Shown piece after piece: positions 32,958-46,728 of a stretch of DNA of 64,000 nt. The notes under the pieces are model-generated. The model was not told where the DNA came from. It did no database searches and saw nothing but the letters and a program-made list of their open reading frames with translations. The position numbers were made by a program, and so were the translations under genes. The stretch's first letter is position 1; every line of letters begins with the position of its first letter. Location: NCBI GenBank assembly GCA_000697055.1, contig JNDT01002416.1, forward strand, positions 124,001 through 188,000. The letters are read 5' to 3'. The stretch is from Saksenaea vasiformis B4078 (taxonomy: Eukaryota > Mucoromycota > Mucoromycetes > Mucorales > Saksenaeaceae).

Positions 32958-35900
32958 ATGGTTGAACATTCTACTTTAGCTAGCCACTTTCTCGGTAAGT
33001 TCCCTTTTTCTTTTTGTTGGCCCATAAGACAAGCATCCAACATTCCCAATTTTTTTTCTAAGGTGGCAACTCCGTTGACAAGGCTCCCCAAGGACCTGTC
33101 AGAGACTTTGTCAAGTCCCATGAAGGTCACACAGTTATCAGCAAAGTTCTTATTGCCAACAATGGTATGGCTGCAATGAAGGAGATTCGGTCAGTACGCA
33201 AGTGGGCCTACGAAACTTTTGGCAACGAACGCGCGATTGAGTTTACTGTCATGGCAACACCTGAAGATCTCAAAGCAAACGCCGAGTACATTCGTATGGC
33301 CGACAATTACGTCGAGGTGCCCGGCGGCTCAAACAACAACAACTATGCAAACGTCGAACTGATCGTGGATGTCGCTGAGCGCACAGGCGTGCACGCTGTG
33401 TGGGCTGGATGGTAAGCTTTGTATTTTCCGTGAGGTGTGGTTTTTTGTATCGTCGTCTCATTTTGGGTTTGTGTCACCTTAGGGGTCATGCTTCCGAAAA
33501 TCCTCGTCTGCCAGAAATGCTCGCCAAGTCCAAGAACAAGTGTGTCTTCATCGGCCCACCCGCCTCAGCCATGCGTTCGCTTGGTGACAAGATCTCCTCG
33601 ACCATCGTGGCTCAGAGCGCCCAGGTGCCCACCATGGGGTGGAGTGGCGATGGCATTTCCGAAACCGAAATGGATCACGCCGGCCACGTTGTCGTGCCAG
33701 ATAAGGCATACCAGGACGCCTGTGTTAAGACGGCCGAGGAAGGTCTTGCTGCCGCCGAAAAAATTGGTTTCCCCGTGATGATCAAGGCCTCCGAAGGTGG
33801 TGGGGGCAAGGGTATCCGTAAGGTTGAGGATCCCTCCAACTTCAAACAAGCCTTTGCACAGGTGCAAGGTGAAATCCCTGGCTCTCCTATCTTCATCATG
33901 AAGCTGGCTGGCAACGCCAGACATTTGGAAGTGCAGTTGCTAGCAGATCAGTACGGTAATGCGATCAGTTTGTTTGGCAGAGACTGTTCCGTACAACGTC
34001 GTCATCAGAAAATCATTGAAGAAGCCCCCGTGACCATCGCCAAGGCAGACATCTTTGAACAGATGGAAAAAGCTGCCGTACGTTTGGGTAAACTGGTCGG
34101 TTACGTCTCCGCAGGTACCGTCGAATACTTGTACAGCCACCACGATGAGAAATTCTACTTCCTCGAACTCAACCCAAGACTGCAAGTCGAACATCCTACC
34201 ACCGAAATGGTCTCTGGCGTGAACTTACCTGCTGCCCAGCTTCAAATTGCCATGGGTATCCCTCTCCACCGTATTCGTGATATCCGTGTGCTCTATGGTG
34301 TCCATCACAGCAGTTCGTCTGAAATCGACTTTGAATTCACCAGCCCCGCCTCCTTGCAGAGCACGCGTCGTCCTGTGCCCAAGGGCCACGTTATCGCCGT
34401 CCGTATCACCGCCGAAAACCCGGACGCCGGTTTCAAGCCCTCCTCGGGTATCATGCAGGAACTCAACTTCCGATCAAGCACCAACGTCTGGGGTTATTTC
34501 TCCGTCGTGTCCGCTGGTGGCCTTCACGAGTACGCTGACTCGCAGTTTGGTCATATTTTCGCCTACGGTGAAAACCGTCAGCAGGCACGCAAAAACATGG
34601 TCATTGCACTGAAGGAACTCTCCATCCGTGGTGACTTCCGAACCACCGTCGAATACATCATTCGCCTACTCGAAACGCCTGATTTCGAAGAAAACACAAT
34701 CAACACGGGCTGGCTCGATATGTTGATCTCCAAGAAATTGACTGCAGAACGACCAGACACCATGCTCGCCGTCTTCTGTGGTGCCGTGACCAAGGCTCAT
34801 TCTGCCTTCCAAGAATGCTGGCAACAGTACAAAGCCAGCTTGGAAAAAGGTCAAGTCCCTGGCAAGGACATGCTCAAGACCGTCTTCACCGTCGACTTTA
34901 TCTACGAAAACGTACGTTACAACTTCACCGTCACCCGTTCGGCTCCTGGCATCTACACCTTGTACCTCAACGGAACAAAGACACAAGTGGGTATTCGCGA
35001 CTTGTCCGATGGCGGTTTGCTCGTGTCCATCGGTGGCAAATCGCATACCACCTATTCCCGTGAAGAAGTCCAGGCAACGCGTCTTATGATCGACGGAAAG
35101 ACTTGTTTGCTTGAGAAGGAAAGTGATCCCACTCAGCTCCGAAGCCCCTCGCCAGGTAAATTGGTGAGCCTTCTCCTTGAAAATGGTGATCATGTCAAGG
35201 CCGGTCAAGCTTATGCTGAAATTGAGGTTTGTTTTGCAATAGAAACGTTTGTTTGTTTGTTTAGATCAGTTGACTGAACCATTGTTTGTTTTAGGTGATG
35301 AAAATGTACATGCCTTTGGTTGCTACAGAGGACGGTCATGTTCAGTTTATCAAGCAAGTGGGCGCCACATTGGAAGCTGGCGACATCATTGGTATTCTCT
35401 CACTCGATGACCCCAGCCGCGTGAAGCATGCTTTGCCCTTCACCGGTCAGGTCCCTGCCTTTGGTCCTCCTCACCTTACTGGTGACAAACCTATTCAACG
35501 TTTCCGGGCCACCAAGGGCATCTTGGAACATGTCCTTCAAGGATATGACAATCAGGCGCTTATCCAGACTGTTGTCAAGGAGCTCGCGGATATCTTGCGT
35601 GATCCTGAGTTGCCCTACTCTGAGATGACGGCCACCATGTCGGTGCTTTCTGGCCGTATCCCTCAACGCCTGGAACAGTCTCTCCATCAAATCTTTGACA
35701 AGGCACACGAAGTCAAGCAAGATTTCCCTACGGCTGAAATGCAACAGGCGATTGAATCCTTTGCTCGCCAGTACATCACATCGCAGTCGGAAGCATCTGC
35801 TTTCAAGAATGCCGTTGCCCCTCTCACCGAGATTCTGGACCGTTACAGCCAGGGATTGAAGCGCCACGAATACTCGGTGTATGTTCAGCTCATGGAGCAG

Positions 35901-38900
35901 TACTACGATGTGGAAATTCTCTTTGGTAGCCAGCAACGGGAAGAAGAAGTGATCATGTCTCTGCGTGATCAGAACAAGGACGATCTGGATAAGGTCTTGA
36001 CGATCATTTTGTCTCATTCCAAGGTGAACATCAAGAACAACTTGATCTTGATGTTGCTTGACGTTGCCTGCCCTGTGTCTGCAGGTGGTGCTACTGACAA
36101 GTTCTTCACACCCATCTTGAAGCGTCTTTCCGAGATCGACAACCGTGCGACACAAAAGGTTGCCCTCAAAACACGTGAACTTTTGATTCTCTGCCAATTG
36201 CCTTCGTACGAGGAACGTCAGGCACAGATGTACCAGATCCTGAAGAGCTCGGTGACGGAAAGCGTGTACGGTGGAGGCACGGAATACCGCACTCCCAGCT
36301 ACGACACGTTCAAGGATCTGATCGACACCAAGTTCAACGTCTTCGATGTCTTGCCCAACTTCTTCTATCACAGCGATCCTTACATTTCATTGGCTGCTCT
36401 CGAAGTCTACTGCCGTCGTTCCTACCATGCCTACAAGATCCTGGACGTGGCTTATAACTTGGAGCGCCAACCTTACATTGTGGCATGGAAATTCTTGCTG
36501 CAAACGGCTGGCCATGGTCTTGACCCCTCTAAGCGTATTGCCTCGTACTCCGACTTGACTTTCTTGCTCAACAAGACCGAAGAAGAGCCTATCCGTACTG
36601 GTGCCATGGTTGCTTGTCGCTCGCTTCAGCAGTTGGTGGATGAACTGCCTCGTATCTTGACTGCCTACGAAGAGGAGCCTTTGCCGCCTATGATGACCCA
36701 GCCCAAGAAGGAAGACCGTATGGAGAACATTCTGAACATCGCCGTCTCGTCGGAAGCGGACAAGGATGACGCCTACTGGAGACCCAAGATTGCCGAAATC
36801 GTGAATGCGCACAAGGATGCCTTCCGTAAGGCTCATTTGCGTCGTCTTTCCGTGGTTGTTTGCCGTCCTAACCAATGGCCCGACTACTATACGTTCCGTG
36901 AGCGTCAAGATTACGAAGAAGACGAGACCATCCGTCACATTGAGCCTGCCATGGCCTATCAGCTCGAACTCGCACGTCTGTCCAACTTTGAGATCAAACC
37001 TTGCTTTATCGAGAACCGTCAGATGCACGTGTACTACGCTGTTGCCAAGGAAAATCCTTCGGATTGCCGCTTCTTTATCCGTGCCTTGGTCCGACCGGGT
37101 CGTGTGAAGAACTCGATGCGCACTGCCGATTACCTGATTTCGGAGAGCGATCGTTTACTCAACGATATTCTGGATACGCTGGAGATCGTGAGTCACGAGT
37201 ACAAGAACTCAGACTGCAACCATCTGTTCATTAACTTCATCCCAACATTTGCGATTGAAGCCGACGAGGTGCAGCATGCATTGAAGGACTTTGTGGATCG
37301 TCATGGCAAGCGTCTGTGGAAGTTGCGTGTTACGGGCGCAGAAATCCGATTCAATGTGCAGTCCAAGCGTCCCGATGCACCCATTATTCCCTTGCGTTTC
37401 ACCGTGGATAACGTGTCTGGTTTCATTTTGAAGATGGATACCTATCAAGAAGTGAAGACCGAGAAGAATGGCTGGGTACTCAAGTCGGTTGGTAAGATTC
37501 CTGGATCGATGCATATGCAACCTTTGTCGACCCCCTACCCGACCAAGGAATGGCTCCAGCCTCGTCGTTACAAGGCCCATCTGATGGGTACCACCTATGT
37601 GTATGACTTCCCTGAGCTTTTCCGTCAGGCGATCCATAACCAATGGGCTCAGGCTGCCAAGCAAAACCCGAACGTAAAGCCACCAACCAGCCAGGTGGTC
37701 GAAGCGAAGGAGTTGGTGCTGGATGAAGATGGTATGCTTCAGGAGATTGACCGTGCTCCTGGTACCAACACCGTGGGTATGGTTGCCTGGATTCTCACGC
37801 TCCGTACGCCCGAATATCCTCGTGGTCGTCGTGCAGTGGTGATTGCTAACGATATCACATTCAAGATCGGTTCGTTTGGTGTCGCCGAAGATACGGTATT
37901 CTACAAGGCATCTGAACGCGCGCGTGAACTGGGTCTTCCTCGTATCTACTTGTCTGCCAACTCTGGTGCCCGTATTGGTCTTGCTGATGAGTTGATCAGC
38001 CAGTTCCGTGCTGCATGGAAGGACGTCTCCAATCCAGCGGCCGGCTTCAAGTACTTATACCTGACCCCCGAGGAGTACAAGGCATTGGATAGCAGTGCCA
38101 ACAAGAGTGTGTTGGTCGAAGAAATCGAAGACGATGGAGAACGCCGTTACCGTATTACTGACGTGATTGGCCAGACTGATGGTTTGGGTGTGGAGAACTT
38201 GCGTGGTTCTGGTTTGATTGCCGGTGCCACTTCTCGCGCCTACGATGACATCTTTACCATTACCTTGGTGACTTGCCGCTCTGTGGGTATCGGTGCCTAC
38301 CTTGTCCGTCTTGGTCAGCGTACTGTCCAGAACGAAGGCCAGCCCATTATTCTGACGGGTGCACCTGCATTGAACAAGGTCCTTGGTCGTGAGGTGTATA
38401 CCTCCAACTTGCAGCTCGGTGGCACGCAGATCATGTACAAGAACGGTGTATCGCATTTGACGGCCGAAAATGACCTTGAGGGTATCGAGAAGATTGTGCG
38501 CTGGCTTTCGTATGTTCCTGATGTCCGTGGTGCGCCTGTGACGATGCGTCTTGGTGCCGACCCTGTGGACCGTGAGATTGAATACATGCCTCCCAAGGGA
38601 CCTTCCGATCCTCGCTTCTTCTTGGCGGGCAAGAATGAAAACGGCAAGTGGCTCAGCGGTTTCTTCGACCATGATTCGTTTGTTGAGACCTTGAGCGGAT
38701 GGGCTCGTACCGTGGTTGTTGGTCGTGCCCGCTTGGGTGGTATCCCTATGGGTGTTGTCGCTGTGGAAACACGTACTGTCGAGAACATTATTCCCGCAGA
38801 TCCTGCCAATGCGGATTCCACCGAACAGGTGTTCATGGAAGCCGGTGGCGTCTGGTTCCCCAACTCCGCATACAAGACTGCACAGGCTATCAATGATTTC

Positions 38901-39791
38901 AACAAGGGTGAACAGCTTCCTTTGATGATCTTTGCCAACTGGCGTGGTTTCTCTGGTGGTCAACGTGATATGTACCATGAAGTCCTGAAGTACGGAGCCC
39001 AGATCGTCGATGCTTTGAGCAACTACAAGCAACCCGTCTTCGTCTATGTGATTCCCAACGGTGAACTGCGTGGTGGTGCTTGGGTAGTCGTTGATCCCAC
39101 AATCAATGAGAACATGATGGAAATGTACGCCGACGTGAACGCTCGTGGTGGTGTCCTCGAACCCGAAGGTATTGTGGAGATCAAGTACCGTAGACCCCAA
39201 TTGTTGGCCACGATGGAGCGCTTGGATGAACGTTACGCTGAGCTCAAGAAGCAGCACGAAGCGGCTACAGATGACAAGGCCAAGGCCGAGATCAAGCGTC
39301 AAATTGAAGCACGTGAACAAGAACTTTTGCCCGTGTATCAGCAAATTGCTATTCAGTTTGCAGATTTGCATGATCGTGCCGGTCGTATGAAGGCCAAGGG
39401 CGTGATCCGTCGACCTATTGAATGGTGCAATGCTCGTCGCTACTTCTACTGGCGTGTGCGCCGTCGTTTGAACGAAGAATACGCTTTGCGCAAGATGCCT
39501 GAACGCCTGGCGCGTCAACAAATGATGGCTCAATTACAACAATGGTTTGCTGCAGATACCGATGAGGAAAGCTGGGAAAATGATCAAGTTGTTTCCGAAT
39601 GGTTTGACCGACGAGCTGAACTGATTGAGCAACGCATCGGTAAACTCAAGAGTGAAGCCCTGAAGGAGCATATCTTGGAACTTGGCGCTGCCGACCAGGA
39701 AGCCGTCATTGAAGGTTTTAGTAAATTGATAGAAAATATGAACGTAGACGACCGAAAGGAAGTGTTACGCAAATTAGCTGCCAAATTTTAA
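32958..39791 (+). CDS. ACC1: Acetyl-CoA carboxylase, cytosolic multidomain
   Basis: Exons 32958-32994, 33063-33411, 33483-35226, 35295-39791; 2208 residues, close to the usual ~2230. The biotin carboxylase domain includes [14 protein letters not shown], the ATP-grasp Gly loop [16 protein letters not shown] near residue 227 and [21 protein letters not shown] residues ([10 protein letters not shown]). The BCCP motif VMKMYMP sits at the start of exon 4, with the biotinylated Lys at residue 713 and the intron immediately before it. The large central domain follows, then the carboxyltransferase halves ([28 protein letters not shown]). It carboxylates acetyl-CoA to malonyl-CoA, the committed step of fatty-acid synthesis. 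Codon use is strongly biased (CGT, CTT, AAG), showing high expression, and GC content is higher than in the flanks. The 492-aa and 323-aa antisense ORFs are shadows of this bias. Confidence 0.98.
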
Positions 39792-39853
39792 AACTACACA
39801 TATAAATTAGCTTAAAAGCATTTGTACAAAAAAAAAGAAACTTTTAGTTTGTC

Positions 39854-39859
39854 AATAAA
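39854..39859 (+). terminator. AATAAA polyadenylation signal of ACC1
   Basis: AATAAA 63 bases after the ACC1 stop codon, in a T-rich context. Confidence 0.45.
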
Positions 39860-40378
39860 CCCTTATACACAGCACTGAACTTTACGCTTTATTTGGAAAA
39901 GGTATCATATCTTTTAAAAGTTATACGATCCACAGCTTCCTTGTATATGCCTGAAGCTACAGTTTTGCGTCCGTTTGAAATTATTCTGCGTTTTGAAGTA
40001 TGCCCTTTTACGTTCATTCCGGGAGAGTCAGATACGATATGCAATGCTTTCAATAAAAGTAATGGCTACGACAACAAACTTTGGCTGTTAACGTCATGTC
40101 ATGGTAAGATGCAAAGAATAATAATTGGACGCAAGATTTATTTAAGATAATATAAAGCATCTATTGATAAACAGTACATAAGATTGGGCTTGTGGAATAT
40201 CACAAGAAGTGCCTGAAAAATTAGAAGTCAACTTTTTTGGGATTCACCAGTTGTTGGAGCTTTCGGTGGCTTGTTTCTACGTCACAGGCAACAAAAATTT
40301 TATTTTATTGGGCATTGGGGCAAACAGTGAGATCCCCCTCTTTTTTCATCTGGACTTTGTGCTCTAGAAACTTTCACC
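39860..40378. other. ACC1-RPL19 intergenic region
   Basis: About 0.5 kb. An 85-residue ORF at 39893-40150 has no motif. The region is presumably the RPL19 promoter; the 30 bases before the start are pyrimidine-rich. No named element identified. Confidence 0.4.
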
Positions 40379-41181
40379 ATGTGAGTTTAAACATAATATT
40401 TACAACCTGTACCTGTTGTACTTTGGAGAGAGGGAGAAAAGAAGGGGAATAAAACAAAAAAAGCACGTGTCATTTGTTTACACGTTCGCATGACTTCCGA
40501 GAAAAAAAAAGAGACGATCCATTAGTACACGACCATTGACCATGTTCCTTTAACTTATAGGGTCAACCTGAGCATCCAAAAACGTCTGGCCGCTTCCGTC
40601 CTCAAGTGCGGTGAACGCAAGATCTGGCTCGACCCCAATGAGGTCAACGAGATCTCCAACGCCAACTCCCGTAAGTTTTTTTTTTAGGAGAAGTAGTAGT
40701 CTATCCGTTCGGTGGCTTATTCTTTTTTTTCTTAGGTGCTAACATCCGTAAGCTCGTCAAGGACGGTTTGATCATCCGCAAGCCCGAGATCAGCCACTCC
40801 CGTTTCCGTGTCCGTGAGCGCAACGCTGCCAAGCGTCTTGGTCGCCACATGGGTCATGGTAAGAGAAAGGGTACTGCCGACGCCCGTATGTCCCGCCAGG
40901 TGCTCTGGATGAGACGCATGCGTGTCCTTCGTCGCCTTCTCCGTAAGTACCGTGAGGCTGGCAAGATCGACAAGCACTTGTACCACACCCTTTACTTGAA
41001 GTCCAAGGGTAACGGTTTCAAGAACAAGCGTGTCTTGATGGAGTACATCCACAAGGCCAAGGCTGAGAAGCTGAGACTCAAGACCCTCAACGAGCAGGCT
41101 GATGCTCTCCGTGCCAAGAACAAGGCTATGCGTGAACGCCGCAAGCAGCGCGCTGAGGAGAAGAAGGTTGCTGCCCAGTAA
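40379..41181 (+). CDS. RPL19: Large-subunit ribosomal protein eL19
   Basis: Exons 40379-40380 (only the AT of ATG), 40561-40670, 40736-41181; 185 residues. The first intron (40381-40560, 180 bp, GTGAGT...TATAG) splits the initiation codon after its second base; the third base G is the first base of exon 2, which continues [17 protein letters not shown]. Other landmarks: [67 protein letters not shown]. eL19 spans the 60S subunit and makes inter-subunit bridges. The C-terminal helix is Lys/Arg-rich as usual. Strong codon bias. Introns right at the start codon are common in fungal ribosomal-protein genes, but interrupting the ATG itself is rarer. I saw no box C/D or H/ACA snoRNA in the long intron. 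Confidence 0.96.
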
Positions 41182-41268
41182 AAAAAAATAACTGACAACC
41201 AGTACATACGACAAACTTAGTTGACTCTTGGTTTGGGAAAACAAACGAAAAAGATATTTTGTTTTGCT

Positions 41269-41274
41269 AATAAA
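41269..41274 (+). terminator. AATAAA polyadenylation signal of RPL19
   Basis: AATAAA 88 bases after the RPL19 stop codon. Confidence 0.45.
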
Positions 41275-42408
41275 CTGCGAAGGAGAAAGTCCCCCCTTCT
41301 GACGTTTGCAGTGGAAGATTCAGCCCAGGGTTATATTTCTAGTTTTTTTTTTTTTTTTTTGGTTATTTTGGGTTGAAAAAGGAGTCCATTTTAATTGTGA
41401 TATGGGTAGATCGTGGTTGGGGAACGTATTTATCAAAGACAGTAACTGGATGAGACGAGATTGAACTGGTTTTCCCAATTTACTGCTTCGAGATTTCATC
41501 TTTTTAAATGCTGCACAATGATCCAAGCACTGGCGGAAACATGACGATGATGTGTTCATCATCATTCGCTTTCCCAAAGCCATCAAAACATGACATAATA
41601 CTTATGACATTTGTTTGCGACTCAGATTACGTTGATCTAGTACGATACGTTTAACTCCTCCAACCTGTTGTCTTCATCAAAGGAACTGCTTGCCTACAAC
41701 GAGATCTGTCAGACGATGAATTGTTTTGAAACCTTTGCGACTAAAAAAGAAAAAAGATCCCGGGCATAATTGGCTATCTTAGCTGTTTTCTGCTGATCAA
41801 ATTATGTAAGTCATTTTTTTTTCGATGATGTAACGTTAGCGTGAGCTTGAGACGATCGTCTCGAGCAACTTAAGATTCCATTCATAAACAATACTAAGTA
41901 GTAGAAAACAGCTGCTTTTTAAATGCAACTACGCCTTGGCTTTCAAAAAAGAAAGTTCATGGGAGACAGGAGGTAGAACAATGAACTTGTCGAAAGCTTA
42001 GCATAGAGGCAAAAAAAAGTTTATAAATAGGAGACTAGTCTATTTTAGGCAGGAAGTGGCGCAAAAAGATACCACCTCTCGTCTAAGGGAGGACAAGTTA
42101 ACTAGAGGTTAATTTTGTCGAGTTACAACATCATTTTAAGATTCAGTACAAAAAGCTACAGTAAATGGAAGGGGCAATGGTGTAATTACTTCATGGGATT
42201 CGGAGTGTTGAACGTTTGTGTCCCCCGCGTTACCAAAATCGGGCGGTTGTTACTTTTTTTCTAACCTCTTCTTTTCTTCTTATTTGCGACATATCCCAAC
42301 CCTATCGTGGCTGGTACCTTTCTCTTTCCCTTTTTTTTTTAATATCCTTTTTCTTTTTTTTCTCTGTCCTATATAAACCACTGTCAGGGTGCGTGGTTCA
42401 AAGAGACT
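41275..42408. other. Intergenic region, RhoGEF promoter
   Basis: About 1.1 kb. No gene seen. ATATAAA at 42371-42377 lies 32 bases before the RhoGEF start codon, downstream of a long T/C tract (42247-42365); it could be a TATA element, though it is very close to the ATG. TTTATAAATAGG at 42020-42031 is another candidate. Confidence 0.35.
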
Positions 42409-45400
42409 ATGAGTATTCGACAAGACCCTCCTCCACCACGCCCTCCTCGGCATGGCCACGAGTTGAGTTATACAACCTCTGAACGTAACGCCTATGTCGA
42501 TCAAGCATTAACTTCTACGCTTTCACGAAAAACTTCTGACAAGTGGTTGAATGGCACTTACTCTCCACTACACCTGGGTAGTCGTATCGTCCCTGCTTCT
42601 GAACCATCACCTCGACTCAGCCGATTGGAACGAATCTTATTCAGAAGCAGTCAGTCAACCGCAGCGTCTCATTCAGCAGAACGTAATTCTCACCCCATAA
42701 TGGATCGTACCATGTCAAGAATAAATGGAACAACCAAACAGCATGTCAATATAGAACCACCTTATGAAACTATCGGCATACATTATGTTCAAGGTAATAA
42801 TAATAATAAAAAAGAAATGGAAAATTGGAAAATCCCATTTAGACTCTTTTTTTTTTGTCTATAGAACGCCAAGACAAACCTTTGGTGGAAGAGAATAATC
42901 ATCCGCAACGATCGCGCAGCTTTGCTTATGGTTCCCACCTTACACCTAATCATCGTTTACCACCAAATGCTAACACCAAAACCTCCTCATCATCACGAAC
43001 ACAATCCTTATCATCCTGTGTGTATCCTGCTCTATTATCCAAAGTTGCCTACGAATTCAGACAACGTATCACCCTTAGTGACAGAATAAAAAACGGGATT
43101 GAATATAAAAATGCATTCGACGGTCAAGAAGCAGTGGTAAGATCCTTTTGGTGTGGGTAAAAAAAAAAAAAAATTGAAAGTGAAGATGAAGATGAAGAAA
43201 AAGAGAGAGAGGAAGAAAAACCAAATGATAAATTGATGTGCAACGTTGCAGGAAAAGATACTTCAAATTGTTCGTTCTGCCGATCGTCTTCTAGCACTCC
43301 GCCTTGGACGAGCATTGGGAGCACAAAGGTTTTTTCACGACGTCAGTTACGAAAGTCGTTTGGTCGACTCCTCTACCGAAATTTACCAATTTGACGAATG
43401 TGTGATGCACTGCGTGAACGAAAGCCCTATGATTTCACCTGGTACAATGACAACCAGCAGTAGTAGTGTCAGCGACTTTTTTATGGAAAATGCCTCGATT
43501 AGCACCTCCCACCACGATCTCGATCCAACGGATGAAGCAAATTTACCCAGTGGCATTTTCACTGTGCTCACGCATTGTTACTCGCCTACCTGCCACGGTA
43601 GTAAGCCATGCTACAGTTACACGTGTCCGAAACGGGAGCGCCAGGTGAGTGCCCCGAGCCACTTTTCCTTTTTGTAACATTTCTCCTTTGGGTCTGCTGT
43701 AGCGCAAGCGAGTTGAATTTGTCAATTCAAGCTTATCGAGATCAAGCAGCAATGCCAATCTTCGGCAACAATCGCACGAATTATGGGCGGACGTCACTTC
43801 CAAAGACGTCCTCGCATCCGTTTCCCATCAAGAAAGGAAACGCCAAGAAACCATTTTCGAACTCATCTACACCGAAGATGATTTCGTTAAAGACTTGGAA
43901 TATCTAAATAAGGTAGTCTTCGAAACTGTTGTCATGCCCATAAACTCACACGCGTTTTTTTTTTTTTTCAGATGTGGATAGAACCCTTGAAAACATCAGA
44001 AACGATCCCTATTTCGCGACGGGAAACATTTATTCAAAAAGTATTCAGTAATGTCATGGCTATTCACGAGATCAATTCGCAGCTCGTTACTGCATTAAGA
44101 ATTCGCCAAAAAGAACACCCTATCGTGTCACACATTGGTGATATCATGCTGGAATTCGTTCAAAAATTTGAACCATACATACTGTACGGTGCAAGACAAC
44201 ATGAAGCAAAGTACGAACTCGAATACGAAAAATATATCAACAAAGAGTTTGATACCTTTGCAGAGGTAGGAAAAAGAAAAAGAAATAATAGTTTATCTGT
44301 GGCTCTAAATGACCCCTTTTTTTTCACAGGCGACAGAGCGTCATCCAAGTTCTCTTAAATTGGAACTGAACGGTTACCTAACAAAGCCAACGACCCGCTT
44401 AGGCCGTTATTCTTTGTTACTCAATGAAATTCTGAAACATACACCCGAAGGACACGTTGATCGTGTCAAAATACCAGAGGTGGTAGATATCATTAAACAG
44501 TTTCTGAAACGCGTGAATGAAGAGGCTGGAAAGGCAAAAAATCGTTTTGATTTGGAAAGAATTCATTACAACTTGGCATTCAAGCACAAGGCTGATGAAA
44601 TGGTAACAAGACTCCCCTCGAAATTAAAAAAAAAAAAAGAAGGAAAGAAAGAGAGAAAGAGAAGCTCAACGCTTGTTAGGACCTACATTTGTTAGACCCA
44701 GGCCGATCGATTGTCAAGCAAGGCACATTGCGAAAGTCACCTAGTCTAGATTCAACCGAGTACCAAGTCATCCTATTTGATCATTATCTGGTTGTAGCAA
44801 AAGTGAAGATGCTGCATGGCATAGAACATTATATTATTCAAAAACGCGTAGGTGAATTGGATGTGTGTTTTCATTTCAGATGCATTGTAACATTATCTAC
44901 TTAGCCAATCCCCATCGAATTGCTGTCAATTAGCGTTCCCGAAATAACACGTATGAAGCGCTCCAGTTCGATTTTACCCAACAAGCTCAACGGTCAGATC
45001 AGCAACGGATTACCTGCGCAGACGCGTCGATCGACAGATACCATGAATGGTACCGTCTTAAGCAACGGTGCGGTTGTTCTGCCCGCCAAGGGTGGTTTTC
45101 CGATTGCTTTCCAGCATCTGGGACGAAAAAATTCAGGAAGTTTTATTCTTTATGCTCAGTCCGTTGCAACACGGAAACCATGGATTGACAAGATACATAA
45201 GCTGCAAGTGGATAAAGACAATCGATTGCCTATTTTCGACATTCTTCCCGCTGTGCGAGAACGTGAATTCTACATTGATACGAAGATTAATCACATGATT
45301 ACTTTCAGTAAGTTTGTCCGCGGAAATAGGCCCAGGGAAGAGTGTAACACGTCCATAGATGGTGGGCAGCAGTATCTTCTTGCTACGGATAGTGGTGTGT

Positions 45401-46515
45401 ATGTAGGCCATACGACGGGCAGCAAGACGCCGCATAAAGTGTTGGCGCTTGAGCGAGTCACTCAGATCCAGGTGCTGGAGCCGGCTGAGCTGCTGCTGGT
45501 ATTGGCTGATAAAGTCTTGTGGGAGTATGGCTTAGATGTCGTGAACGGAAAGCCGGAAGATCAGGTGCCCGGTCGCAAAGTACAAAGCCACGTTCCATTC
45601 TTTCATGTTGGCCAGTGTTTGAACCGAACACTGGTGTGCGTCCCGCGGGTCTCGACGCTACAATCGACGATTACGGCTTTTGAGCCTGCAAAACCGTTGG
45701 AGTATAACCGAAAACAAAGTTTACTGGAGCGACTTGTGCGAGCACCGTCCCCTTCGGATCTCCACTTGAAGCGGTTTAAAGATTGTTACGTTCCCAGTGA
45801 GGCTTGGGCAGTAGAGCTGTCTTCAAGAAATATGTTAATCACCAGCCCACGTGGCATCATTGTGGTTGATATGCGAACGGACAAACCACAGGGTAGGAAA
45901 CTCCGGTCATCTGTCCAACTAATTGACATGTCTCCCTAGATATGCTGAACCCTGATGACAAGCATTTAAAATTTGTGACAGATCGCGAAAAAGAGGAGTC
46001 TGGACTCCATCTCCGCCCCTCACAAAAACGCATTTCCTTATTCAATATCCCCTCGAAGGATTGCTACTTCCTTTGCTATGATGGTAAGTCCACCAAAAAA
46101 AAAATTCACCGCTTCCAAGGGGACTTACACAGCGCCATATGCGACGTAGAGTATGGGTTTTATATTAATAGCAAGGGCAATCGGTTATACCCTAATTTCT
46201 TGATTGAATGGGAAGGACGTGCTGAGCATTTCGCTTTTTCGTATCCCTACGTAATAGCATTTGATCAGTCATTTATTGAGATTCGTCACCTGGAGACGGT
46301 AAATTTTACATCCCCAAGGGGAAAAAGAAAAAGTAATTCTAATTCTAAAATCATTCCATTAGGGCCACCTCGAACAGGTCATTCGAGGTCATCATATCCG
46401 TTGTCTTAACAACGGCCATAAAACAGAACTTCCACTTATCTTTGGTGTCATGTCCGATCCGCGAAAAGACACGTACCATTCCATTTTTGAACTCAAGTTG
46501 CATTCCCAAACGTAA
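42409..46515 (+). CDS. ROM2: ROM1/ROM2-type Rho1 guanine-nucleotide exchange factor (DEP-RhoGEF-PH-CNH)
   Basis: Eleven exons: 42409-42793, 42865-43136, 43252-43644, 43703-43912, 43972-44265, 44330-44602, 44680-44847, 44905-45892, 45940-46083, 46150-46298, 46363-46515; 1142 residues. Order: disordered N-terminus starting with Pro-rich DPPPPRPPRH; DEP domain about 180-260 (LSKVAYEFRQRI, EYKNAFDGQEAVEKIL); DH/RhoGEF about 395-605 (IFELIYTEDDFVKDLEYL, TRLGRYSLLLNEILKHTP); PH about 612-780; CNH about 810-1130 ending with IFELKLHSQT. In yeast, Rom2 activates Rho1 at the cell surface for cell-wall integrity signalling. Every exon boundary keeps phase. The acceptor at 44679 was chosen over a nearby AG because only it continues the DH helix (DLHLLDPGRS). 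It converges with the reductase gene, with 213 bases between the stops. Confidence 0.93.
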
Positions 46516-46728
46516 CTTTTCCTCCCCTTTATTATCTTCTTTATTATTATCTTTATTATTTCTTATTACCTAGCATAAATCTTTCTTTCGTTTCTTTGTA
46601 CATTATCATCGTTTTCGTATCCTTTGTAGTTTAATCTTATCTTTCCTTTTAATGTTATTTCAGCGCCTTGTCAAGGTTGCCCCAAATCTTCATAAGATAA
46701 ACCAAGCATTCTGCTCTCTTTATTATTA

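Noticed and set aside
38055..39533. 492-residue minus-strand ORF inside ACC1
   Set aside because: Antisense shadow of strongly biased ACC1 codons; composition (His/Thr/Arg-rich) is not protein-like, and no motif is present. The same holds for 35400-36371 and 36387-37028.
40381..40560. snoRNA in the long RPL19 intron
   Set aside because: No box C/D pair or H/ACA hairpins with an ACA end could be found.
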